Under the pieces are notes generated by a model that was given only the letters and a program-made list of their open reading frames with translations, had not been told where the DNA came from and did no database searches. The translations under genes were made by a program, and so were the position numbers. From Devosia indica (GTDB taxonomy: Bacteria > Pseudomonadota > Alphaproteobacteria > Rhizobiales > Devosiaceae): a DNA stretch of 52,476 nucleotides. Shown piece after piece: positions 9,768 through 18,406 of this stretch; within the stretch, counting starts at the first letter, position 1, and each line of letters begins with the position of its first letter. The stretch is taken from NCBI RefSeq assembly GCF_003056405.1, contig NZ_PYVZ01000022.1, positions 1-52,476 on the forward strand. The letters are read 5' to 3'.

Positions 9768-11147
9768 TCAGTCATGGACGAACGCACGGCGAACCGAACG
9801 AACGAATGGATCCACGAGGTACTGAAGCATGGTCCGCTCACCGGTCACGATCGTGACGTCGGCCGGCATGCCGGGTGACATATACATGTCCGCATGCTTG
9901 GCCAGCTCCTCCGAGGGCACACGCACGCGCACTTCGTAATAGGCCTGCCCCGTACGCTCGTCCGTAATGCTGTCGGCCCCAACCTGCATGACTTCGCCGT
10001 TGAGCGGCAGTTCGTTTCTGCTGGCAAAGGGCACCAGCGTAACATGCGACTTGAGGCCAACCGAAACGGAGTCGATGTCCTGCGGATTGAGTTTGGCCAG
10101 GATAACCATGTCGTCGTTCAAAGGAACGATATCCATGATGGTTGCACCAGGAGCGACGACGCCGCCTGCCCGCTCATGGCGCATGTTGAGCACCACGCCA
10201 TCAACCGGGCTGCGCACCTCGGTGCGACTGACCTGGTCGGTGGCCGCGACCAGTTCCTGCTCGATTTGCGCCAGGCTGTTGTTCACGTCGGCAGCCTCGC
10301 GCGTCGCCGCGTCGAGTTGCGCTTCATATTCCTGGAGCTTGGCCAGCCGCACCTCTTCTATGCTCTGGTTCACCCTGGCGATTTGCGACTGGTTCGAAGC
10401 TATGGCGGCAGCGATGGAAGCCTGTTGGCGCTGCAATGTCAGCACTTCCGAGCGCGCGATCAATTGCTGGTCCAGCAGTCTCTGCTTGTCCTGTATCTCC
10501 AGGTCGATGAACCCGATCTGCGCCTCGAGACCCTTGATCTCTGCCTGCAACGCACTGATTTCACTATTGAACTGCTCAATCTGGCGATCATAGATACTGA
10601 TTTGCTGCCGATAGCTCGTGCGCTGGCTCTCGAATAGCTTGCTTTCGCTCGTCCAGTATTCCTGCATCCCTGCGGAGGCATACTGTTCGAGCTCTGGCGG
10701 AACGACAATGGAATCTGCCCCATCGACCAATGCCGTCAGTCGCGCACGCCGCACCAGCAGGCGCAACCATTCCTCGCGCTGCGCGGACAGGCCGGCCTCG
10801 GCTCTGGTCGAAATCAGGCTCACCAACAGATCACCGGCGCTCACCTGCTGCCCTTCCCGGACATAGACGGCCCCCACGATGCCACCTTCCAGGTGCTGAA
10901 TTGCCGGATTGGCGCCATCAGCGCTGACCTGGCCACTCGCCACCGCCCCGCTCGACAAAGGCGCCGTGGCTGCCCACAGTCCGCCCGCGACGAAGAACAG
11001 GCCGGCAACGACAAGGCCGAACAGGATCGGGCCCTTGAGCAATTGCCGCATGCTGGCCGACGCTTCTGGCTTCTCTCCGCCCGTGGAGCCGGCAAGCGCC
11101 AATGCTCGAGCATTATTGCCCGTTTGCCCGTCCGCAAGGCTTGTCAT
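9768..11147 (-). CDS. HlyD-family type I secretion adaptor (PrtE-like)
   Basis: The 459-residue periplasmic adaptor would link the inner-membrane ABC exporter to an outer-membrane TolC-type channel. A cytoplasmic N-terminus of about 38 residues is followed by one transmembrane helix (ILFGLVVAGLFFVAGGLWAA). A lipoyl/barrel-sandwich half comes next (IQHLEGGIVGAVYVREGQQV). A long Gln/Glu-rich coiled coil spans ~170-310, and the second lipoyl half and beta-barrel follow (RSPVDGVVLNM). The C-terminus (LQYLVDPFVRSVRRAF) is typical of PrtE/AprE relatives. The start codon overlaps the exporter stop by ATGA, so the two are cotranslated. Its cargo is almost certainly the adjacent RTX protein. Confidence 0.92.
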   Translation of the reverse strand: MTSLADGQTGNNARALALAGSTGGEKPEASASMRQLLKGPILFGLVVAGLFFVAGGLWAATAPLSSGAVASGQVSADGANPAIQHLEGGIVGAVYVREGQQVSAGDLLVSLISTRAEAGLSAQREEWLRLLVRRARLTALVDGADSIVVPPELEQYASAGMQEYWTSESKLFESQRTSYRQQISIYDRQIEQFNSEISALQAEIKGLEAQIGFIDLEIQDKQRLLDQQLIARSEVLTLQRQQASIAAAIASNQSQIARVNQSIEEVRLAKLQEYEAQLDAATREAADVNNSLAQIEQELVAATDQVSRTEVRSPVDGVVLNMRHERAGGVVAPGATIMDIVPLNDDMVILAKLNPQDIDSVSVGLKSHVTLVPFASRNELPLNGEVMQVGADSITDERTGQAYYEVRVRVPSEELAKHADMYMSPGMPADVTIVTGERTMLQYLVDPFVRSVRRAFVHD

Positions 11148-12892
11148 ATCGAAACCCCTCCACTCCGGGCCGACTGTTGCTCATTTGGCACCAGCGTCGG
11201 ACGCGGCGGCGTTGGTTGCGGCGACATTTCGCGTAACACCTCGTCGCGGTTACCGAACTTCTCGAGTATGCCATCTCGCAGGACGCCGACCTTATCAACT
11301 GGACGCAGCAACGAAGCCCGATGGCTGACCAGAACAACGGCCGCGCCGCGCCGCTTAAGGTGGAAAATGGCTTCGATCAGCGCCGCCTCCCCTTCCTGGT
11401 CCAAATTCGAGTTCGGCTCGTCGAGCACCACCAGTTTCGGTTCGCCATAAATGGCACGCGCCAGCCCTATGCGTTGCCGCTGCCCGCCACTGAGGAAGAT
11501 ACCCCTCGGCCCCAGTTCGGTCTCATATCCATTCTCAAGCCGCAGGATCATGTCATGGCAACCAGCGGCCTTGGCTGCCGCCATGACCGCCGCGTCGTCC
11601 ACCCTGCCCAACCGAGCAATGTTCTCCTTGACGGTACCACTGAACAATTCCACCGCCTGCGGCAGATAGCCAATGGTCGTTGCCGCATCTTCCGGCCGAA
11701 GCGAGGTGACGTCGGCACCATCCAGGCGCACCACGCCAGCGGCGGGGCTGATCGCCCCAACAATCAGACGGCACATTGTGCTCTTGCCCGAAGCAGAAGG
11801 TCCAACAAGCGCCATGACGGTGCCAGGATCGATCTGGAATGCAACGCGGTTCAGGGTCAGTCGCGCATGTCCGAGAATTGCATAGCTCACACCCTCCACC
11901 GTGAGACGGCCATTAAGATTGGGATTGGCGATCCGAGCGCGATCGCCCGGTACAGCGGAGAGAAAGCCACGCACATTCCTGTAGGCATCAAGTGCCAGCA
12001 GGGACTGCTTCCAGGAGCCGATGGTCTGCTCGATGGGGGCCAGCGCCCGCCCCAGCACAATCGAGGATGCGATCATGCCGCCCGGCGTAAGCTCCGCGCG
12101 AATGACCAAATAGGCGCCAAGCCCAAGGATCATGCTCTGCACCAGCAGCCGGATCGCCTTTGAGATCGCCGTAATGGTCGATCCAGCGTCGGATGATTGC
12201 TGAACTGCCGCACCCATATCCGCCACTTGGCGCCGATAGCGGCCGATAATGGCATCCTGCATGCCCATTGCCTGAATGACCTCGGCGTTCTGCATCGCGC
12301 CGAGAGCCTGCTCCTGCACGATGGACTGCCGGGCATTCGCCTCGCGCAGCGCCTTCCGTGTCAGCAAGTCGTTTGCCAAGGCAAGCCCGAACAGCACAAC
12401 AGCGGCTGCCGTGGCCAGCAATCCGAGCCATGGATGCATAAGGGCAATGATGATCAGGAACAGCGGGACCCAGGGCGCGTCCATGAATGGGAGAATGGCG
12501 GGGCTGCCAAGATAATTCCGGATGACTCCAAAATCTTCCAGCACGCGGCGCTTGGCATCTCCCTCAACACGGGATTGCTCAATGACTTGCGACAATACGG
12601 CGTCACGCAGTTTCAGATCAAGATAGCGCCCGACCCGTGTCATCATGAAACTGCGCATGCCTTCCAGCATGCCGAGCACGACAAGGGCGACCAGCGCGAT
12701 AAGGCTGACAAAGACCAGAGTTTCGACCTGGCCGGATACCAGTACCCGATCATAAACCTGCATCATGTAAAGAGACGGTGCCAGCACCAGCAAATTGACC
12801 AGAAGGCTGAAGGCGAGAACGGCGCCAAGCGCGCCAAAAATGGCCCTCTCGACGTTCAGTTGCCCCCAGTAAGTTTGGCCTGGCTTGTTCAT
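11144..12892 (-). CDS. Type I secretion ABC exporter (PrtD-like)
   Basis: This is a fused membrane/ATPase half-transporter of 582 residues. The N-terminal membrane domain (~25-300) includes the family element APSLYMMQVYDRVL. The nucleotide-binding domain has Walker A GPSASGKST, signature LSGGQRQR, Walker B LVVLDEP and the switch histidine in LVSHR. There is no C39 peptidase domain, as in PrtD/AprD exporters of RTX proteases. The ATG at 12892 is preferred because GGGAGAGG lies 9 bp upstream; an in-frame TTG at 12919 would swallow that ribosome site. It is the first gene of the exporter operon. No TolC homologue is in the window, so the outer-membrane channel must be encoded elsewhere. Confidence 0.93.
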   Translation of the reverse strand: MNKPGQTYWGQLNVERAIFGALGAVLAFSLLVNLLVLAPSLYMMQVYDRVLVSGQVETLVFVSLIALVALVVLGMLEGMRSFMMTRVGRYLDLKLRDAVLSQVIEQSRVEGDAKRRVLEDFGVIRNYLGSPAILPFMDAPWVPLFLIIIALMHPWLGLLATAAAVVLFGLALANDLLTRKALREANARQSIVQEQALGAMQNAEVIQAMGMQDAIIGRYRRQVADMGAAVQQSSDAGSTITAISKAIRLLVQSMILGLGAYLVIRAELTPGGMIASSIVLGRALAPIEQTIGSWKQSLLALDAYRNVRGFLSAVPGDRARIANPNLNGRLTVEGVSYAILGHARLTLNRVAFQIDPGTVMALVGPSASGKSTMCRLIVGAISPAAGVVRLDGADVTSLRPEDAATTIGYLPQAVELFSGTVKENIARLGRVDDAAVMAAAKAAGCHDMILRLENGYETELGPRGIFLSGGQRQRIGLARAIYGEPKLVVLDEPNSNLDQEGEAALIEAIFHLKRRGAAVVLVSHRASLLRPVDKVGVLRDGILEKFGNRDEVLREMSPQPTPPRPTLVPNEQQSARSGGVSI

Positions 12893-13196
12893 GAAAGACT
12901 TGCCTCTCCCTACCGTCAAAATGCAGCATCGACGGTAATTTGCTGTTGCCCCGAGGTCTCAGGACATTTGCCCTCAGATATCCTCGGAATAGTCATGGAG
13001 AACAAGCATCTCTCCTGCCAATGGTAAACCTAACCGCCGCAACGAAAAATCCTTGTCAAAGCCGATATGACCATCGGATCATCATCTGCCGCAGCGCTTG
13101 TTCGGATGCTTTGCTTGAGAAAACATGCGTTGACCCAATCGAAGGTCCGGGCCCCGCAATGGTGCTCTTTGGAGCACGAACCAAGCCGCCCGCGTC
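12893..13196. other. 304-bp gene-free stretch with a hairpin
   Basis: No coding frame is convincing. A 6-bp hairpin (GTGCTC 13162-13167 with GAGCAC 13172-13177) lies about 20 bp past the sugar transferase stop on the minus strand but lacks a T-run, so it is only a weak terminator candidate. The side nearest 12893 should contain the exporter promoter; no clear box was seen. Confidence 0.4.
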
Positions 13197-13988
13197 TCAA
13201 TGCCCGGTGCCGGTGATGAATTCGCGTACCGCTGTCTTCACCAGGATCTTGGCATCAAGCCACAGCGAAAAGTTCTGCACATAGGCAATGTCGTGGTCGA
13301 TGCGGGCCTTGGCCTTTTGCGCATCGTCCGTGGGGCCACGCAATCCGTTCGCCTGTGCCCAGCCTGTCAGACCAGGCAACATTTCCAGCCGTGCATCATA
13401 ATAGGGCACCAGTTCACGATAGTCGCGTTTGGCGGCTCGCATGCCAGGAACATGCGGGCGCGGCCCGACCAGCGACATGTCGCCCTTGAGCACGTTGAGC
13501 AATTGCGGCAATTCATCAATGCTGGTGCGACGCAGGAAGCGACCAAGGGGCGTAACACGGCTATCCCCCTGCAGCGTTTGCGACACGCCGGAAGGATCGG
13601 CCATGTCCATCCACATGGTGCGAAACTTGTAGGCCACGAACCGCTGGCCCCGGTAGCCTTCCCGCACTTGCCGGAACAAGACCGGACCGTCGCTGGTGAT
13701 GCGGATACACATCGCCACAATAATCAGCAATGGAAGCAGGAATAGCAGTGCGCTGACGGTCAAGGTAACATCAAGAGCGCGTTTCAACACCAGTTGGAAG
13801 CGCCGGCCAGTCGTTGCCTCAGCAGGTCTTGGCATGCCATTCGACCACAGGATCGGCAATCCATTCTGTCGCCCCACGACTGGGACCCCATGTGAAGGCA
13901 CGCGCCCATGAGTGGCATCAATTCCTATGGACGAGCGCATGGACAGGCCCCTGCCGCTCGACACTTTCGTCACCCCGTCTACGCTCAT
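13197..13988 (-). CDS. Undecaprenyl-phosphate sugar transferase (ExoY/PssY-like)
   Basis: This 263-residue bacterial sugar transferase (PF02397 type) transfers a sugar phosphate from a nucleotide sugar to undecaprenyl phosphate, starting exopolysaccharide or capsule repeat units. One membrane helix (LDVTLTVSALLFLLPLLIIV) precedes the cytosolic catalytic part. The family signatures are present: SDGPVLFRQVREGYRG, YKFRTM, RRTSIDELPQLLNVLKGDMS, VGPRPHV and PGLTGWAQ. The start at 13988 has GGTGGG upstream; an in-frame start at 14069 would add 27 atypical residues and run up to the CtrA box. No glycosyltransferase cluster surrounds it, so it stands alone. The 5' region contains a perfect CtrA-type site. 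Confidence 0.9.
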   Translation of the reverse strand: MSVDGVTKVSSGRGLSMRSSIGIDATHGRVPSHGVPVVGRQNGLPILWSNGMPRPAEATTGRRFQLVLKRALDVTLTVSALLFLLPLLIIVAMCIRITSDGPVLFRQVREGYRGQRFVAYKFRTMWMDMADPSGVSQTLQGDSRVTPLGRFLRRTSIDELPQLLNVLKGDMSLVGPRPHVPGMRAAKRDYRELVPYYDARLEMLPGLTGWAQANGLRGPTDDAQKAKARIDHDIAYVQNFSLWLDAKILVKTAVREFITGTGH

Positions 13989-14500
13989 CGTTGTCCCACC
14001 GCTTTGCGTAACTGACTGAACAATTAACCAGACGCCGCTGCCTCTTCGCATCAGCGCCAGAACGACCAAAGGTTAATTGCCCGTTAATTTCAAATATAGC
14101 CACAATATTCCTGAAACACCAAGCACATAAATCGTGATAAAGAGTGTTTCGGTTAATCAGGAGCGGAGCGCTTGGAAATGGCCGAGACGTGCGCGGTCAG
14201 CGACCTCTGAAAAGTCCTGGAAGGGCCAAGGTCCTGACAAAAACACTGTATGACAGTACTTTGAATAGACCAACACTATCTGGATTTCGCCCACGCCACG
14301 GAGAAATGAGCACATCGCGACCGACCAGGGCAGGCAAACTCACACAACCAGCCGCGCCACTTTCAAATGAAAGCACCAGCACAAAGACTGTTTATGCACG
14401 CATTTCCGACATATGTGCCAAAAAGTATTCTTAAATAGATGAAAATCTACTGACGCCGCTCAATATTGTTGAGCGACGCCAACAGACTGCAATAACAAGG
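13989..14500. other. Gene-poor stretch of about 510 bp
   Basis: AT-rich upstream region of the sugar transferase containing a CtrA-type box at 14073-14087. A palindrome (CGCTCAA 14457-14463 with TTGAGCG 14469-14475) lies about 25 bp past the stop of the small secreted protein and may act as its terminator, although no T-run follows. Open frames here (e.g. 14144-14434) have no ribosome site or protein-like composition. Confidence 0.45.
14073..14087. promoter_or_regulatory. CtrA-type box TTAA-N7-TTAA
   Basis: TTAATTGCCCGTTAA is a perfect match to the full CtrA recognition motif of Alphaproteobacteria. It lies 85-99 bp upstream of the sugar transferase start, the right distance for direct promoter control. 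Binding is inferred from the motif only. Confidence 0.6.
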
Positions 14501-14857
14501 TTACGCCACAGGGCTTGCTGCGGCCGGCCCAATTGCTCCGGATTCCGGCAGCAGCTCTTCAAACACCGCATCGATCGGCAGGCCACCATCGGCTACGGCC
14601 ACTTCGCCACGCAGCGCGGCAAAGGACTGCAGGGCGGCCTCTTCCGAAACGCCGCCGGCAATCAGAGCGCTCGAGTAGGCATTGATTGCGTCCGTGCAGA
14701 CTGCCACGACAGGCGCTACACCCGCGTCAGGTGTGCAAGCCAGGAATACAGCCTCATACAAAGCTTCGTAACCTGGGACAGGAGCAGCCTGTGCGGACGA
14801 CATTGCTGCCAGACCTGCAAATCCAGTTGCACCAAGTACAGTGATAAGCTTACGCAT
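14501..14857 (-). CDS. Small exported protein of unknown function
   Basis: The product is 118 residues. A clear signal peptide (MRKLITVLGATGFAGLAAMSSAQA) with an AQA cleavage site is followed by an Ala-rich mature part of about 94 residues with two cysteines (FLACTPD, VAVCTD) that could form a disulphide. The C-terminus is Pro/Ala-rich and acidic. An AGGGTGG ribosome site precedes the ATG. It stands alone between the sugar transferase and a BTLCP protease, both on the same strand. I do not recognise a family. Confidence 0.7.
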   Translation of the reverse strand: MRKLITVLGATGFAGLAAMSSAQAAPVPGYEALYEAVFLACTPDAGVAPVVAVCTDAINAYSSALIAGGVSEEAALQSFAALRGEVAVADGGLPIDAVFEELLPESGAIGPAAASPVA

Positions 14858-15116
14858 TCGCCACCCTCGCTTGTTCGTCGCGCCCGTTCAATCAACGCTC
14901 AGAAATGAACACTGCCCGCTGTTTAGACTTTGTTTACTCTTTTGACAATGACGATTGACCCGTATTGGTAAACATCTTGATTGATGTATGTTCCGTGACA
15001 CTCGGCAAAGCATTATAAACCAACGGTTTTTTAGACAGAATCGGCGCGTATGGCGGCCTCGGACCAAACGATCGCAAGGCCGCCTTGCGCTGACCGCATG
15101 GGTTCACGATGATATG

Positions 15117-15152
15117 CAGAAAAGGCACCGCCCCGAAGCGATGCCTTTTCTG
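15117..15152 (-). terminator. Rho-independent terminator after the BTLCP gene
   Basis: CAGAAAAGGCA (15117-15127) pairs with TGCCTTTTCTG (15142-15152), with an inner CGC/GCG extension around a short loop. On the minus strand the descending arm ends in CCTTTTCTG. It sits just past the stop of the BTLCP gene at 15173. The symmetric A and T runs could let it act in both directions. Confidence 0.75.
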
Positions 15153-15172
15153 TTTCGATAGATTGGCTGTCT

Positions 15173-15739
15173 TTAGCCGGCAGTCCACCGGGTGGGGTTG
15201 GCCGATGACATGGAGCGGATCTGGTATCCCGAGGCACGCAGCGTCTTGACCGAGTTGTTCAGGTTATCGAGGACATAATCACCCTGGCTGGTGCGGACAA
15301 CCAGAACGGCATGCGGCTCTCCCTGGCGGGTCTTCGTGTAGGCAATGCGCAGCGAACCGGAAGATACCCCGTGACGGATCAGCATGCTGCGCTTGCTCAG
15401 CACGTAATCCTCACAATCCCCAGCTTCGGGGTTGAGCGACCAGACATCGGCTGTGTCAGTCTCGGGCCGAATGGACCTGTTTACATGCACATTGACCTGC
15501 TTGAGCATCGTCATAAGATTGGGGGTCATGGCCACTTGTGCGCTGCCGCCGCTCCGGCACTCACTGCGGTTCTTTGCGCAGAAGAATTGCATCGACAACG
15601 GGGTCACCGCTGCCAGGCGCATTGCCGGGTCGAAACCGTCTATGCCGGTGTAATTCGTGTAGGCGGCAGCACCGCCGATGCTCGACATGGTGATTGCAAG
15701 TGCGACGCCTGCGATCTTCATGGAAAACTTGGTGTTCAT
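15173..15739 (-). CDS. Exported BTLCP transglutaminase-like cysteine protease (1)
   Basis: The 188-residue protein belongs to the bacterial transglutaminase-like cysteine proteinases (PF06035, the LapG family). It has a signal peptide (FSMKIAGVALAITMSSIGGAAA). The probable catalytic triad is Cys109 in GDCEDYVLSK, His in HAVLVVRT and Asp in VLDNLNN. The start at 15739 follows GGGATGG; in-frame ATGs at 15748 and 15778 give longer, less likely forms. LapG proteases act in the periplasm and release RTX adhesins from the cell surface. The giant RTX protein 6 kb away makes such a link tempting, but no LapA-type retention module or di-alanine cleavage site was seen in its N-terminal ~110 residues. 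A second family member lies at 33728. Confidence 0.88.
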   Translation of the reverse strand: MNTKFSMKIAGVALAITMSSIGGAAAYTNYTGIDGFDPAMRLAAVTPLSMQFFCAKNRSECRSGGSAQVAMTPNLMTMLKQVNVHVNRSIRPETDTADVWSLNPEAGDCEDYVLSKRSMLIRHGVSSGSLRIAYTKTRQGEPHAVLVVRTSQGDYVLDNLNNSVKTLRASGYQIRSMSSANPTRWTAG

Positions 15740-16030
15740 TTGCGCCATCCCTGATGCGTTGATGACGGCAAGATGCACGCAACAGATTGCGCCCGGCTTT
15801 GCAGGATAGATACAATTTTATTCAATTTGGCGCGGTTCCGGCCGCTCCTGGAAAGTCTCCTAATCTTCCCCGAAGAAGGCGATCTTGCTTCCCGCGGCGC
15901 AATTTGAGACGAGCTGTCGGCAAACTTTATTCAAATGCGACACACCCTTCCCGCCACGCATCAAGCTGGCGGGTCCCAGCTACCCGTGATAGTCAGACGC
16001 CCGAGTAATTTGCCGTAAGGACCCCGGTGC

Positions 16031-16792
16031 ATGAGCAAAATCTGCGTCGTGACCAGCGAGACCGCAGCCGCTGAAGTGGCGGCCAAGCGTCTTCGACAAC
16101 GCTATGGCGAGGTCGCAATGGAAGATGCCGATATTGTCGTGGCCTTGGGCGGTGACGGCCTGATGCTTCAGACCTTGCACAGGGTCATGGGTACTGATCG
16201 GCCCGTGTACGGTATGAATTTCGGGTCCGTTGGCTTCATGATGAACACCTTCAGTGAAGATGGCCTCATTGAGCGGCTCCAGGCCAGCCAAAGGACCTGC
16301 ATTTACCCGCTCTCCATGACCGTACTGGACATATCGGGACAGACGCGCTCAGCGCTGGCGCTCAACGAAGTTTCGCTTTTTCGCTCAACCTACCAGGCCG
16401 CCAAGCTTCAGATATTGGTGGACGATGAAGTCCGCCTCGATGAGTTGATCTGCGATGGCGCCTTGCTGGCGACCCCAGCCGGCTCGACGGCTTACAATCT
16501 TTCGGCCCACGGCCCGATCTTGCCCATCGAAGCACCGCTTTTGGCCCTGACGCCTATTTCACCTTTCCGACCGCGGCGTTGGAGAGGCGCCATCCTCTCA
16601 AACAGGGCGGTCGTGAAATTTGTGACCCGGGAAGCCAATAAGCGCCCCGTCAGCGCGGTCGCTGACAATGTGGAATTTCAGAACGTACTCGAAGTCACGG
16701 TGCGCGAAGATCGCACACACGGAGTGACGCTGCTGTTCGACCCGGGAACAAGCTTGGAAGAACGCGTTTTGAGCGAACAGTTCCGCTTCTGA
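16031..16792 (+). CDS. nadK: NAD kinase
   Basis: The enzyme phosphorylates NAD to NADP in the cytosol. The product is 253 residues, the short form usual in Alphaproteobacteria. It contains the nucleotide-binding GGDG motif (VVALGGDGLML), the conserved NE motif (ALNEVSLFR) and the glycine-rich loop LLATPAGSTAYNLSAHGPI. AAGGA lies upstream of the ATG. It is a single-gene unit, divergent from the BTLCP gene and convergent with the DUF2336 gene. Confidence 0.95.
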   Translation: MSKICVVTSETAAAEVAAKRLRQRYGEVAMEDADIVVALGGDGLMLQTLHRVMGTDRPVYGMNFGSVGFMMNTFSEDGLIERLQASQRTCIYPLSMTVLDISGQTRSALALNEVSLFRSTYQAAKLQILVDDEVRLDELICDGALLATPAGSTAYNLSAHGPILPIEAPLLALTPISPFRPRRWRGAILSNRAVVKFVTREANKRPVSAVADNVEFQNVLEVTVREDRTHGVTLLFDPGTSLEERVLSEQFRF

Positions 16793-16822
16793 ACGGCGTG
16801 GAGACTCGCGTTTGCGGTACCT

Positions 16823-18028
16823 CTAGGCGGCGGGCAATTGCATCAGCACAGGTTCTGCGCTTGGAGGCAGAGACATCGCGCCTTGGGTCGATCGTGCAAA
16901 CGCGGCCATAACACCGCGCGCAGCCTTGCGGGCGAGGATGATGTTCTGCTCGTTGAGGTAACAGAACACTTCTTCGAGCTCGGACGGGATTTCTCCCTCA
17001 TACTCGCTGATCAGTTCCTCGGTAAGCGCTGTGATCACATAGTGGCGCGCCGCTGCATCGTCGGCGAGATCGGTAGAACGCGCATGCATAACCAGCCGGA
17101 CCAGCAGCCCGCCGATTGCACCGGAAAGCCCGCAGCGGGCGAACAACGCCATGAGGGCAGCGCGACTGCCGCTTTCAAGCAAGGTAAACACTTTGTCCGC
17201 GCTGGTATTGGCCAGCCCGCCGATGCAGGCCGCAAAAAACAACACCCGCCCTGTCACAACGGCATGCAGCAGCAATCGCGCATTGATCTGGTCTGCACCC
17301 AGCAAATCATCGACAAACGCCGATCGGCCCGCCTCGGCGACACGCTCGCCAATAACCGCCACTGCTGTATCGGTGCCGTTGCGCAGCACCCGACCCAGAC
17401 GGTCGGCATTGAGGGCACCCTTGACGATACGGCATCCGCGCAGGCTCTCGGCAACCTGGTGCACCAGGGCCAGCCGCGCCTTTCCCGGCAGATCCTTTCG
17501 GGCAAGCAATGCGCCACGGTATTCAGCATCGGCGCCAAAGCTCTCTGCCAAATGGTCTAGCGTGGCCGCCTCGATGCATACGTCGTCGCGGCGAAGCAGG
17601 CGCAATGTAATGCGCTGGTCATTTCGGCCGATTAGCGCCGACGAGAGCCTCGGGCTGACCCGGGTACGCTGTGCAATCGCCAGCAAGGCACCGTGATCGC
17701 CTCTTGCCACGATGGACAACAGATCCGCATCGACCAGAACGGGCGAATACTGCAAAACGGCGCGAGATATCACCGCGCTGTCCTGCAGCAGCGAGAGGAT
17801 AATCGGTCGAGGTGCCTGACACGAATGCAAGAGCCCATAGGCCAGAGCTGCCCGCACCTTGACCGAGCTGTCATCGAGAAAACCGATCAATGCGGCGTAG
17901 AGCGCTGCATGCTCATCGGCGGGCCCGCTGTGATCAAGATAGGCCAAGGCCGCAAGATGTGCCGCATGCCCTCGCTCATCACTGTCCTTGGACTGTGACA
18001 GTTCTGCAAACGCCTCGTAACCGACCAT
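16823..18028 (-). CDS. DUF2336 domain-containing protein
   Basis: This 401-residue cytosolic protein is built of short paired helices resembling HEAT-type repeats (e.g. DDSSVKVRAALAYGLLHS, LLQDSAVISRAVLQYSP) and matches the alphaproteobacterial DUF2336 family. ATG at 18028 is preferred: GGAGTGGGG precedes it, while an upstream in-frame GTG at 18040 falls inside that site. It is probably the third gene of a unit with the lytic transglycosylase and the 51-residue membrane protein. DUF2336 proteins commonly occur near CtrA-regulated or motility genes; no biochemical function is established to my knowledge. Confidence 0.85.
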   Translation of the reverse strand: MVGYEAFAELSQSKDSDERGHAAHLAALAYLDHSGPADEHAALYAALIGFLDDSSVKVRAALAYGLLHSCQAPRPIILSLLQDSAVISRAVLQYSPVLVDADLLSIVARGDHGALLAIAQRTRVSPRLSSALIGRNDQRITLRLLRRDDVCIEAATLDHLAESFGADAEYRGALLARKDLPGKARLALVHQVAESLRGCRIVKGALNADRLGRVLRNGTDTAVAVIGERVAEAGRSAFVDDLLGADQINARLLLHAVVTGRVLFFAACIGGLANTSADKVFTLLESGSRAALMALFARCGLSGAIGGLLVRLVMHARSTDLADDAAARHYVITALTEELISEYEGEIPSELEEVFCYLNEQNIILARKAARGVMAAFARSTQGAMSLPPSAEPVLMQLPAA

Positions 18029-18069
18029 TACGCACCCCACTCCGATGGAGTGAAGCTAGCGATCAAACT

Positions 18070-18084
18070 TTAAGGAACGGTTCA
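18070..18084. promoter_or_regulatory. Near-match to CtrA box before the DUF2336 gene
   Basis: TTAAGGAACGGTTCA matches TTAA-N7-TTAA at seven of eight positions. It lies 42-56 bp upstream of the DUF2336 start codon at 18028. It may be a weak internal promoter site. One mismatch makes chance occurrence plausible. Confidence 0.3.
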
Positions 18085-18134
18085 CCATAAACGGATGCAC
18101 TTGGCGCAGCATGGGCCAAGGCCGAACCGCGCAA

Positions 18135-18290
18135 TCAACCGCCTGCCAACGCGGCAAAAATCCGGGAGAACGTCTCCCAGGATGCAAACACGATCACCCA
18201 GGACAACAGGGCCAGGACAAGAACAATCACGCCCCTGGGCAAAGGAACCTCAGACCCCGCGCTCGCCTCGCGCAATGGATGCGCCATCAT
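18135..18290 (-). CDS. 51-residue single-pass membrane protein
   Basis: A short frame with TGTGGAG five bases upstream of its ATG encodes a hydrophilic N-terminus (MMAHPLREASAGSE), one strong transmembrane helix (PRGVIVLVLALLSWVIVFAS) and a short tail ending in FAALAGG. It sits between the lytic transglycosylase and DUF2336 genes on the same strand, about 110 bp from each, so it is likely cotranscribed. An in-frame start at 18362 would add residues lacking protein character. No family was recognised. Confidence 0.6.
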   Translation of the reverse strand: MMAHPLREASAGSEVPLPRGVIVLVLALLSWVIVFASWETFSRIFAALAGG

Positions 18291-18406
18291 CTTACTCCAC
18301 AACACGTCGGCAGGCGACACGACAGCAATGGCGCCATCCCAGCACCAGAGCGGGTTCTGCAATGTTCGCCAACCCGCACATTTGATCTAGATCGCTTCCC
18401 ATCGGC

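Noticed and set aside
14934..15188. 84-residue minus-strand frame after the BTLCP gene
   Set aside because: It spans the strong terminator at 15117-15152 and has no ribosome site or protein-like composition.
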